From Actinomycetota bacterium (GTDB taxonomy: Bacteria; Actinomycetota; Actinomycetes; Actinomycetales; Dermatophilaceae), in the NCBI GenBank assembly GCA_020160805.1, contig JAIUPO010000005.1, forward strand, positions 1 through 64,000: a stretch of 64,000 bases of DNA. Reading direction: 5' to 3'. Below, piece by piece: positions 1 through 7,099 of this stretch (positions are counted from its first letter, which is position 1; every line of letters begins with the position of its first letter). The notes beneath the pieces were generated by a model. It was not told the origin of the DNA, made no database searches, and was given only the letters and a program-made list of their open reading frames with translations. Made by a program: the position numbers and the translations under genes.

Positions 1-64
1 GTGACGGGTCTTGTGCCCACAACATGACCAGCCTGCTCCATGCGATGGGAAGGTCTCCCGACTC

Positions 65-588
65 TTAGCCTCGATCCACCGATGGGCAGGGTGGCAGGCG
101 CACCTCGTCGGGAGCCCTCCGGGTCAGGTTGGTCCACAGCGCGACGTGCGAGTCCGCGTTGCTGGTGGTCATGTCGTCCCACAGTCGGTCACGAATCGGG
201 ATCGTTTCGACGGCGACGAGCAGGCGAGCTGCGTCGCGATCAGACAACGGCCGAGCGTCGGCGTGGAACTTCTGGAGCCGCCCAACGGCCCACTTGGCCT
301 CGGCGCGTGGCGTCCTTGTCTCGGCGGCTTCCCGAACCTCGGGTAACAGCTCCGCGACGGGCTCCCGGTCACCGACCAGCGATGACGCCAACGCCTCGCG
401 GCTGGCGGCGGGCCGCGGGCGGCCGGTCAGGGTCATCTCGGCAGCGACGTATTCGCGTGCCGCTTGGGCTGAGGGCCGGACGCACCCAGGTAGTAGTCGT
501 GCCAGTCGGAGTCGTTCGCCCACACCATGAGCGCGGTGTCGATGTCGATGTGTCGAGTCGAGTCGGGGGAGTGAATGGGGAGTCTCAT
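65..588 (-). pseudogene. Frameshifted DUF4192-like remnant
   Basis: I see a degraded coding region downstream of glnA on the same strand. The downstream part, about 65 to 490, reads as a stretch resembling the C-terminal half of DUF4192 proteins: an AAEMTLTGRP-like segment, then LSDRDAARLLVAVE, then HVALWTNLTRRAP. The text stops right after that motif, where family members normally continue with a conserved LLAFAAW region. The upstream part, from an ATG at 588, is open in a different frame (DIDTALMVWANDSDW) and has to shift near 480-505 to join. An AGGAGG lies only one base before that ATG, too close for normal initiation. Domain assignment is from memory of the family, function unknown. A sequencing error could also cause the frame break, but both ends look lost. 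Confidence 0.5.
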
Positions 589-660
589 ACCTCCTAGGTG
601 AGCTCCTTGATCCGGCGACGTCGGCCGGTTCCGTTGACACACTGGTGACACACCAACGAA

Positions 661-720
661 AAACGGCGGCTGACGCTGGAAGACGTCGAAAGACGTTTCC
701 GCAGGTCAGCCGCCGTTTTC
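661..720. terminator. Hairpin terminator after glnA
   Basis: Arms 661-675 and 706-720 form a perfect 15-bp inverted repeat (aaaacggcggctgac and its complement). Read on the minus strand it ends in a short T run, as expected for an intrinsic terminator 30 to 90 bases past the glnA stop. The A/T ends on both arms would let it work in both directions. Confidence 0.8.
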
Positions 721-753
721 GGCAACTACTGACAGAGGGTGAAAACCCCCGGA

Positions 754-2178
754 TCAGATGTCGAAGTACATCTCGAATTCGTGCGGGTGCGGGCGGAAGC
801 GGATCGGGTCCACCTCGTTCTTGCGCTTGTACTCGATCCAGGTCTCGATCACGTCCTGGGTGAAGACGTCCCCTTCAAGCAGGAACTCGTAGTCCTCCTC
901 CAGCGCGTCCAGCACCTCGGGCAGCGAGCCGGGGACCTGCTTGATCTCCGCGTGCTCCTCCGGGGGCAGCTCGTAGAGGTCCTTGTCCACCGGCTCCGGC
1001 GGCTCGATGCGGTTCTTGATGCCGTCGAGTCCCGCCATCAACTGGGCCGCGAAGGCGAGGTAGGGGTTACACGACGGGTCCGGGATCCGGAACTCGATGC
1101 GCTTGGCCTTCGGGGAGGCGCCGGCAATGGGGATGCGGATGCACGCCGAGCGGTTGCGGGCGGAGTAGACCAGGTTGACCGGCGCTTCATAGCCCGGCAC
1201 CAGACGGTGGTAGGAGTTGACGGTCGGGTTGGTGAACGCGAGCAGCGCGGGCGCGTGCTTGAGCAGGCCGCCGATGTACCAGCGAGCGAGGTCGGACAGA
1301 CCGCCATAGCCCTTCTCGTCATAGAAGAGCGGCTCGCCGTTCTTCCACAACGACTGGTGGGTGTGCATGCCCGAGCCGTTGTCGCCGAAGATCGGCTTCG
1401 GCATGAAGGTCGCAGCCTTGTTGTTGCGCCACGCGGCGTTCTTGACGACGTACTTGAACTTCATCATGTCGTCGCCGGAGTGCAGCAGGGTGTTGAAGCG
1501 GTAGTTGATCTCCTGCTGGCCACCGGAGGCGACCTCGTGGTGGCTGCGTTCGACGACGAGCCCGACGTCCTTCATGAGCAGGCAGATCTCGTCGCGGATG
1601 TCGGCGAAGTGGTCGACAGGCGACACTGGGAAGTAGCCACCCTTCATGCGCGGCTTGTAGCCGAGGTTGCCGCCCTCCTCGACCTTGCCGGTGTTCCACA
1701 CGGCGGCCTTGGAGTCGAGGTAATAGAACGACTCATTGGCCGAGGTCTTGAAGCGCACGTCGTCGAAGAGGAAGAACTCCGCCTCGGCGCCGAAGTATGC
1801 CGTGTCGGCGATCCCGGTCGACTTCAGATAGGCCTCGGCCTTCGCCGCGATATTGCGCGGGTCCCGGCTGTAAGGCTCGTCGGTGAACGGGTCGACGATC
1901 GAGAAGTTCATGATGAGCGTCTTCTCGACGCGGAAGGGGTCGATATAGGCCGTGGCCACGTCCGGCAGCAGCTTCATGTCCGACTCGTGGATCGCCTGGA
2001 AGCCGCGGATCGAGGAGCCGTCGAAGGCCTGACCGACCGTGAAGAAGTCCTCGTCCAGGGACTCGGCCGGCACATTGAAGTGCTGCATGATGCCGGGCAG
2101 GTCGCAGAAGCGGATGTCGACGAACTTGACGTCCTCATCCTTGATGTAGGCAAGAACGTCGTCAGCAGAGCTGAACAA
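754..2178 (-). CDS. glnA: Glutamine synthetase, type I
   Basis: Makes glutamine from glutamate, ammonia and ATP in the cytosol, the main entry of ammonia into metabolism. The 474 residues match the length and order of GSI-beta enzymes: an N-terminal beta-grasp part beginning with an [20 protein letters not shown]-like run, the [10 protein letters not shown] active-site strand, the [10 protein letters not shown] segment, and the adenylylation loop DLYELPPEE with Tyr402 as the likely modified residue. The start is a TTG at 2178 preceded by AGGAGG with about 8 bases between; this fits the usual MF(N/S)SADE N-terminus. It is transcribed alone, with a GlnR-type box upstream at 2265-2291 and a strong hairpin downstream. 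It corresponds in context to mycobacterial glnA1, which sits next to lipA and lipB. Adenylylation by GlnE is inferred from the loop; glnE is not in the window. Confidence 0.97.
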   Translation of the reverse strand: MFSSADDVLAYIKDEDVKFVDIRFCDLPGIMQHFNVPAESLDEDFFTVGQAFDGSSIRGFQAIHESDMKLLPDVATAYIDPFRVEKTLIMNFSIVDPFTDEPYSRDPRNIAAKAEAYLKSTGIADTAYFGAEAEFFLFDDVRFKTSANESFYYLDSKAAVWNTGKVEEGGNLGYKPRMKGGYFPVSPVDHFADIRDEICLLMKDVGLVVERSHHEVASGGQQEINYRFNTLLHSGDDMMKFKYVVKNAAWRNNKAATFMPKPIFGDNGSGMHTHQSLWKNGEPLFYDEKGYGGLSDLARWYIGGLLKHAPALLAFTNPTVNSYHRLVPGYEAPVNLVYSARNRSACIRIPIAGASPKAKRIEFRIPDPSCNPYLAFAAQLMAGLDGIKNRIEPPEPVDKDLYELPPEEHAEIKQVPGSLPEVLDALEEDYEFLLEGDVFTQDVIETWIEYKRKNEVDPIRFRPHPHEFEMYFDI

Positions 2179-2237
2179 GGGGGAACCTCCTGATGAGGGT
2201 GGATGGGCGCGTGTCGCCGCGCCCGTGCGTCGGGAGC

Positions 2238-2291
2238 ACCCTAGGACGGCCCGATTAACCGAATTTCACCCGCGTGTTTCCGGCGTGTTAC
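2238..2291 (-). promoter_or_regulatory. glnA promoter with GlnR-type box
   Basis: On the minus strand the sequence runs GTAAC, six bases, GAAAC, six bases, GTGAA (positions 2291 down to 2265). This is the spaced pentamer pattern known for actinobacterial GlnR sites (gTnAc-n6-GaAAc). A TAGGGT box at 2238-2243 is a good -10, with no good -35, which fits an activator-dependent promoter with the box just upstream. The leader to the TTG start would be about 50 bases and carries the SD. GlnR control is inferred from the site only; no glnR gene is in view. Confidence 0.7.
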
Positions 2292-2390
2292 GCCCGCCCC
2301 CGTCTCATCTGTCGATACGGGGCGCTCGTATGCCGGGCGCCGGCTGAGGTCGCGCACCTCCGGGATCTCTTACCTCGGCCGCCCCGTATG

Positions 2391-2498
2391 CCGAGCGGGG
2401 TTGTTGCACGCGAGCGGGGTTCTCGCCGAGCCGAGCGGGTCTTGTGAACGCGAGCGGCCCTATATCCCCGCTCCCACGCAGAAGACCCGCTCCGCTCG
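2391..2498 (+). repeat. 108-bp dispersed intergenic repeat, copy 1
   Basis: This segment aligns without gaps to the reverse complement of 42246-42353; I count about 15 mismatches in 108 bases. It is built of roughly 20-base sub-units that each carry cgagcggg. It lies between the glnA promoter and the 82-bp tandem array, and its last base touches the first array unit. No coding sense was seen. It may be a small mobile or recombination-derived element, but there are no terminal repeats or open frame to prove that. Confidence 0.75.
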
Positions 2499-2960
2499 TG
2501 GCGAGGGACGAGCTGACCCGGCGAGGCGAGGAAGAGCTGAACCCAGAGTTCGGTTCGGTCGACGATGCGGTGAGTCGGGGTGGCGAGGGACGAGCTGACC
2601 CGGCGAGGCGAGGAGGAGCTGAACCCAGAGTTCGGTTCGGTCGACGATGCGGTGAGTCGGGGTGGCGAGGGACGAGCTGACCCGGCGAGGCGAGGAGGAG
2701 CTGAACCCAGAGTTCGGTTCGGTCGACGATGCGGTGAGTCGGGGTGGCGAGGGACGAGCTGACCCGGCGAGGCGAGGAGGAGCTGAACCCAGAGTTCGGT
2801 TCGGTCGACGATGCGGTGAGTCGGGGTGGCGAGGGACGAGCTGACCCGGCGAGGCGAGGAGGAGCTGAACCCAGAGTTCGGTTCGGTCGACGATGCGATG
2901 AGTCGGGGTGGCGAGGGACGAGCTGACCCGGCGAGCCGAGGAGGAGCCGGACCCAGAGTA
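2498..2960 (+). repeat. 82-bp tandem repeat array, 5.6 copies
   Basis: Units start at 2498, 2580, 2662, 2744, 2826 and 2908, an exact 82-base period; the last unit is cut at 2960, two bases before the DUF4191 stop codon. The inner units are nearly identical (single changes such as gaagag/gaggag and gcggtg/gcgatg). Each unit holds gttcggttcggtcgac and ends with gtgagtcggg. Eighty-two is not a multiple of three, so any open frame shifts at each unit, and the short ORFs seen here are by-products. With 2179-2390 this fills the 780-base gap between glnA and DUF4191. The homogeneity suggests recent expansion, so copy number may vary between strains. Confidence 0.95.
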
Positions 2961-2961
2961 A

Positions 2962-3684
2962 TTACCGGCCGCGGAGTTGGCGGCGGTCCATGCGGACCCG
3001 GTTGGGGTCGATGCCGGCGGGGACGCCTTGACGGATGCCGGGGATGGACTTCAGGCGCTTGTTGACGGCGGACATCTCGTCCTTGGTCAGGCTGCCCTTG
3101 AGGCGGCTCAGGTGGCGGGGCAGCTTGCGGGCCTCGATCTGCTCGGCGCCGTCGCCGACATACAACTGGTGGATCGGGACGCCGGGGGCGACGCGGGCGA
3201 CCTTCTTGACTTCCTTTTCCATCAGCTTCTTGGCGCGCGGCAGCGGGCCCTCACCGATCAGGACCACGCCGGGTCGCCCGAGTGCGCGAAAAACCATGGC
3301 AGCATTGGCGATTTCCTGCGGCCGGGCGACATCGGCCGAGACCGGCTCCTGGTCGTAATACCAGCCACGGCGCAGCATCGACAGGGCGCCGACGGTCTGG
3401 CCGGCCTTGCCCGCCATCGACCCGAAGGCCGCGCGCTCGCCCCGCCTCGAGAGCGTGATCATGGTGGCGAGCAGCGCGAACGGGGCGCCGACGAAGGCCA
3501 TATAGATCGGGTGGTCGATCACGAAGCCGATGATCACGAAGAGCGCGAGCACCCCGAAGAAGACGCCGAGCAACCACCACGTGATGCTCGGGTCCATGGC
3601 CCGGACCGCGGTGAAGACGGTCTTGATCTGCTTGAACGGGTTGCTGCGCTTCGGCTTGGCTGCCGCGGCGTCCTTCGTGGCCAT
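2962..3684 (-). CDS. DUF4191 membrane protein
   Basis: A 240-residue protein of unknown biochemical role found next to lipA in actinobacteria (Rv2219 position). After a basic, lysine-rich N-terminus come two membrane segments (around WWLLGVFFGVLALFVIIGF and PIYMAFVGAPFALLATMITL), followed by a cytoplasmic domain with a conserved VVLIGEGP-like strand and many basic residues (KKLMEKEVKKVAR) up to a very basic tail. The ATG at 3684 was chosen over upstream codons because a TATCCT box at 3693-3698 lies 8 bases before it with no SD, pointing to a leaderless message, and because the protein then starts MATKDAAAAKPKRS as in relatives. It lies 23 bases downstream of lipA on the same strand and its stop abuts the 82-bp array. 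Confidence 0.85.
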   Translation of the reverse strand: MATKDAAAAKPKRSNPFKQIKTVFTAVRAMDPSITWWLLGVFFGVLALFVIIGFVIDHPIYMAFVGAPFALLATMITLSRRGERAAFGSMAGKAGQTVGALSMLRRGWYYDQEPVSADVARPQEIANAAMVFRALGRPGVVLIGEGPLPRAKKLMEKEVKKVARVAPGVPIHQLYVGDGAEQIEARKLPRHLSRLKGSLTKDEMSAVNKRLKSIPGIRQGVPAGIDPNRVRMDRRQLRGR

Positions 3685-3707
3685 AGCCCCCAAGGATACG
3701 GGGGCGA

Positions 3708-4727
3708 TCAGTCCCCGGTGCGCCCGTTCGCGACCAGCGTGGCGGCCTCCTGCCGGGCCGGCTCGCTCTGCTCGCCCAAATGCGCCAAATGCGGGGGTAT
3801 GTCGCGGCCCCAGCGCCGCATGGCGCTCGCCCACAGCCGCCCCGCCCGGTACGAGGAGCGGACCAGCGGGCCGGCCATCACGCCCTTGAAGCCGAGCCCC
3901 TCGGCATACGAGCTCCAGTGAACGAACTCTTCCGGCTTGACCCACCGGTCGATCGGGTGGTGCAGGGGGGAGGGGCGCAGATATTGCGTGATCGTCAGGA
4001 TGTCGCAGCCGGCGTCGTGCAGGTCACGGATCGCCGCCGCGATCTCGTCTTCCTGTTCGCCCATGCCGAGGATGAGATTGGACTTCGTGACCAATTCGGC
4101 ATCGCGCGCCATCGTCAGGACCCGCAGCGATTTGTCGTAGGTGAAGGCCGGCCGGATCCGTTTGAAGATGCGAGGCACCGTCTCGAGGTTGTGGGCGAAG
4201 ACCTCAGGACGCGCATCGAAGACCTGTCCGACGAGTTCGGGCACGGCGCCGAAGTCGGGCGGCAAGATCTCGACACCGGTGTTCGGGTTGAGCGCGTGGA
4301 TCTGGCGGATGGTCTCGGCATACAGCCAGGCCGCGCCATCGGGCTGGTCGTCGCGGGCGACGCCAGTCACCGTGGAGTAGCGCAAACCCATGGTCGCCAC
4401 GGACTCGGCCACCCGCCGCGGCTCGTCGCGGTCCAGTGGCGCGGGCTTGCCGGTCGCGATATCGCAGAAGTCGCAGCGCCGGGTGCACGTGTCGCCGCCG
4501 ATGAGGAAGGTCGCCTCGCGGTCCTCCCAGCACTCAAAGATGTTGGGGCAGCCGGCCTCTTGGCAGACCGTATGCAGGCCTTCGGACTTGACCATCGAGT
4601 GGATCTGCGTGAACTGCGGCCCCATCTTGGCCGTGGTCCGGATCCACGACGGCTTGCGCTCGATGGGCGTCTCGGCGTTGCGGGCCTCGACGCGCAGCAG
4701 CTTGCGGCCTTCGGGGGCGATCGTCAC
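3708..4727 (-). CDS. lipA: Lipoyl synthase
   Basis: Radical SAM enzyme that inserts two sulfur atoms into protein-bound octanoate to give the lipoyl cofactor used by 2-oxoacid dehydrogenases and GcvH. Both iron-sulfur cluster motifs are visible: the auxiliary cluster CX4CX5C at Cys55, Cys60 and Cys66, and the radical SAM CX3CX2C at Cys81, Cys85 and Cys88 (CTRRCDFC). A conserved RSSY near the C-terminus supplies the serine ligand of the auxiliary cluster. The 339-residue length is normal. The GTG at 4727 was chosen because TACGCT at 4734-4739 stands 6 bases before it without an SD, a leaderless layout. Its substrate is made by LipB at 5595-6224; sucB and gcvT further on belong to lipoate-using complexes. 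Confidence 0.96.
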   Translation of the reverse strand: MTIAPEGRKLLRVEARNAETPIERKPSWIRTTAKMGPQFTQIHSMVKSEGLHTVCQEAGCPNIFECWEDREATFLIGGDTCTRRCDFCDIATGKPAPLDRDEPRRVAESVATMGLRYSTVTGVARDDQPDGAAWLYAETIRQIHALNPNTGVEILPPDFGAVPELVGQVFDARPEVFAHNLETVPRIFKRIRPAFTYDKSLRVLTMARDAELVTKSNLILGMGEQEDEIAAAIRDLHDAGCDILTITQYLRPSPLHHPIDRWVKPEEFVHWSSYAEGLGFKGVMAGPLVRSSYRAGRLWASAMRRWGRDIPPHLAHLGEQSEPARQEAATLVANGRTGD

Positions 4728-4898
4728 CCACCCAGCGTACGTCGGGCGGCGGGGCGCGCCCAGCCACAGGCTCCTGCCAGGGGGATGTCGAACCGACAAC
4801 GCAGACATATGCCGCGCCTACTTCGCCATCAGGTCGCGTCCGCATCGTGATGGGACCGGCGAATCCTCGCCGGACGCCAACTCAGAAGGAGACACCTC

Positions 4899-5465
4899 AT
4901 GGCACGCAAGAGCACCCTCATCACCAGCGCCGTCGGCGCGGCCGCCGGCCTCGTCCTCGCGGGCGGCGCCGTTCTGTCGGCGAATGCCGCCGAGAATTCG
5001 CCAGCCGCCACCGCCACGTCGTCGTCTGCGACGGCGCCCACCGTGCAGCAGGGCGGTTCGACGCAGACCCAAGGTCGCGCCGTCGGTCAGTCCGGGCAGC
5101 AGGGTCAGGGTGGCCCGATGGGTGGCTCGCAGGACACCCCGGTGACCGGTGACGAAGCCGACAAGGTCATCGCAGCCGTCAAGGCCAAGGACGCAACCGC
5201 CTCGATCACCGAGGTGCGCAAGGATCCCGACGGGTCGTATGACGCGCTCGGCACCAAGGATGGCGCGCCCGTCTTCTACGAGGTCAGCGCCGATCTGAGC
5301 ACCGTCACCGAGAACACCGGCGGCCCGATGGGCGGTCCGGGTGGACACCAGGACGGCCAGGCACCCGGCCAAGTGGGCCAGGGCGGTCCGGCTGGGCCGG
5401 GCGCGCCCACGGGCGGCACCCTCGACCCCAACACGGCCACAAGCTCCGCAACGACGGGCGCCTGA
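4899..5465 (+). CDS. Secreted PepSY-like Gly/Gln-rich protein
   Basis: A 188-residue exported protein of unknown function. It has a typical signal peptide: MARK, a hydrophobic run to about residue 25, and a likely cut after SANA. A low-complexity stretch rich in Ser, Thr, Gln and Gly follows. The only ordered part, about residues 85-135, starts VTGDEADKVIAAVKAKD, continues to ITEVRKDPDGSYD and VFYEVSADLSTVT, and resembles one PepSY repeat, a domain seen in secreted inhibitors and membrane proteins. The tail is again Gly/Pro-rich. The ATG has a good SD (AGAAGGAG, about 7 bases). It is transcribed away from lipA and toward lipB, splitting the usual lipA-lipB neighbourhood. The PepSY call is by pattern and moderate. 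Confidence 0.75.
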   Translation: MARKSTLITSAVGAAAGLVLAGGAVLSANAAENSPAATATSSSATAPTVQQGGSTQTQGRAVGQSGQQGQGGPMGGSQDTPVTGDEADKVIAAVKAKDATASITEVRKDPDGSYDALGTKDGAPVFYEVSADLSTVTENTGGPMGGPGGHQDGQAPGQVGQGGPAGPGAPTGGTLDPNTATSSATTGA

Positions 5466-5497
5466 CCCGCCACGGGCGCCCGCTATAAGGCGCCGGG

Positions 5498-5562
5498 AGG
5501 TCGTCAGGTTCGCCCCGGATCGTGAGTTTGACGTGACGATCCGGCGCCGAACCTGACGACCT
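5498..5562. terminator. Long cruciform hairpin between convergent genes
   Basis: Arms 5498-5512 and 5548-5562 are perfectly complementary (aggtcgtcaggttcg), and inner arms 5515-5523 and 5536-5544 extend the stem, giving about 24 paired bases in all. It lies between the ends of the PepSY-like gene and lipB, so a two-way transcription stop is the simplest role. There is no T run. Confidence 0.7.
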
Positions 5563-5594
5563 CGACGGCTTTCCAGGGGGCGCAACCACGAAAC

Positions 5595-6224
5595 TCAGTC
5601 CAGGACGGCGCTCAGGTGCTTCTCGGCATACGGCAGCAGGTCGGCGACGGCGATCCGGCGCCCGGCCTCCTGGCTGAGGGAGGAGACGCCGGCATCGGCG
5701 ATGCCGCACGGGATGATCACCTGCGCCCATGACAGGTCCGGGTCGGCGTTCAACGCGAAGCCGTGCATGGTGACGTTCTGGCTCACCCGCACCCCGATCG
5801 CGCCGAGTTTGCGGTCGGGCCCGCGGTCGTCGGCGAGACGCCATACCCCGCTGCGCCCCTCGACCCGGGTGACGGCGACATCGAACTCGGCGCACATGCC
5901 GATCATCGCCTCCTCCAGCCGCCGAACGTGGGCGACGACGTCGACCGGCGTGGGCAGGGTGAGGATCGGATAGCCGACGAGCTGCCCCGGCCCGTGCCAG
6001 GTGATCTTGCCGCCGCGATCGACGTCGATGACCGGAGTGCCGTCCACCGGCCGCTCTAGGGGGAGGGTGCGCTTACCCGCGGTGTAGACGGCGGCGTGCT
6101 CCAGCAGCAGCGTGGTGTCGGGGAGTCTGCCGGCGACGACCTGGGCATGGACCTCTCGTTGGTGAGCCCAGGCCTTCTCGTAGTCGACGAAGTCCGGGTC
6201 GAACCCGAGATGCTCGAAGCGCAT
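5595..6224 (-). CDS. lipB: Octanoyltransferase (lipoate-protein ligase B)
   Basis: Moves octanoate from acyl carrier protein to lipoyl domains, giving the substrate for LipA. The 209-residue protein shows the family signatures: a [19 protein letters not shown] region, the [21 protein letters not shown] strand with the catalytic lysine, and the [14 protein letters not shown] segment with the conserved cysteine. The catalytic Lys/Cys pair is therefore present. The ATG at 6224 ([11 protein letters not shown]) was preferred over the longer frame because TACGGT at 6231-6236 lies 6 bases before it. The esterase gene starts 89 bases away in the other direction. Downstream on the same strand comes lipA, after the oppositely oriented PepSY-like gene. 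Confidence 0.95.
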   Translation of the reverse strand: MRFEHLGFDPDFVDYEKAWAHQREVHAQVVAGRLPDTTLLLEHAAVYTAGKRTLPLERPVDGTPVIDVDRGGKITWHGPGQLVGYPILTLPTPVDVVAHVRRLEEAMIGMCAEFDVAVTRVEGRSGVWRLADDRGPDRKLGAIGVRVSQNVTMHGFALNADPDLSWAQVIIPCGIADAGVSSLSQEAGRRIAVADLLPYAEKHLSAVLD

Positions 6225-6313
6225 GAAGCCACCGTATGCCGTCTCGCCGGGTTGTCGGAGGCGCCGGTTAGGGTTGCCCCACCGATTCCGCAAGCCCGGC
6301 AGGGGGATATGGC

Positions 6314-7099
6314 GTGGCCTTCGCGACTCTCAACTGCTTCTCTGATGTACTCGAAGTCGGTATCACGCTCAATGTCGTGTTGCCCCAGGCGACGCGCGAG
6401 CAGATTGGCGTGGATAGCCTCGATTCTGCGGCGCCGGCCGGCGACCCGCCTCTCCTCTATCTCTTGCACGGCCTGTCCGACGATCACTCGGCGTGGATGC
6501 GTTACACCAGCATCGAGAGGTATGCCGCGGAGCGCGGCATCGCGGTCGTGATGCCGGCCGTCGGGCGCAGTTTCTATGCCGACGAGCGTCTCGGGCATCC
6601 CTACTGGACCTTTGTCAGCGAAGAGCTCCCGCGGCTGGTACAGACCTTTTTCCGGGTCAGTGATGATCCCGCGCGCACCTTTGTGGCCGGCCTGTCGATG
6701 GGTGGTTATGGCACCCTGCGGCTGGCGCTGACGCACCCGAGAAGGTATGCCGCGGCGGCCTCGCTGTCCGGGGTGGCCGACATCCGCACCCTGCTGGCCC
6801 GCCCAGAACGTGCGGAGATTGTTCGGCGGGTCTTCGACGGCGCCGTGGTACCCGATGAGGATCCCGTGCAGCTGCTGGCCGCGGCCGACCCGGCGACACT
6901 GCCTCCTTTGTGGATCGGTTGCGGCACCGAGGATCTGCTGATCGAGAGCAATCGGACGTTCGTTGAGCAGGCGCGCGCCGCCGGAGCGACGGTGACCGCC
7001 GATTTCCGGGCCGGCGACCATGCCTGGCAGTTGTGGGACGACCAGTTGCCGGACGTCCTGGACTTTTTCGTTGCCTCGATGGAAAGGGATTCCGTATGA
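6314..7099 (+). CDS. Esterase D/FrmB-like alpha/beta hydrolase
   Basis: A 261-residue serine hydrolase of the putative-esterase family that includes S-formylglutathione hydrolase and mycolyltransferase-like folds. The catalytic triad can be read: Ser128 in GLSMGG, Asp207 in GTEDLL and His236 in AGDHAW. An [12 protein letters not shown] oxyanion-region motif lies near residue 50. No signal peptide is present, so it is likely cytosolic; the true ester substrate is unknown. The GTG at 6314 has an AGGGGG SD with about 7 bases. Its stop overlaps the start of the MMPL transporter gene by 4 bases (ATGA), so the two are probably translated together. Confidence 0.85.
   Translation: MAFATLNCFSDVLEVGITLNVVLPQATREQIGVDSLDSAAPAGDPPLLYLLHGLSDDHSAWMRYTSIERYAAERGIAVVMPAVGRSFYADERLGHPYWTFVSEELPRLVQTFFRVSDDPARTFVAGLSMGGYGTLRLALTHPRRYAAAASLSGVADIRTLLARPERAEIVRRVFDGAVVPDEDPVQLLAAADPATLPPLWIGCGTEDLLIESNRTFVEQARAAGATVTADFRAGDHAWQLWDDQLPDVLDFFVASMERDSV

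Noticed and set aside
739-2193. 484-residue frame antisense to glnA
   Set aside because: A mirror of a GC-rich gene; composition is low-complexity Val/Leu/Asp/Arg and no motif is present.
2498-2960. CRISPR array
   Set aside because: Units are directly joined with no unique spacers and are 82 bases long; no cas genes are near.
2444-3065. Series of 60-79 residue frames in the 82-bp array
   Set aside because: They repeat with the array, shift frame at each unit and have no SD or known motif; the array is better read as non-coding.
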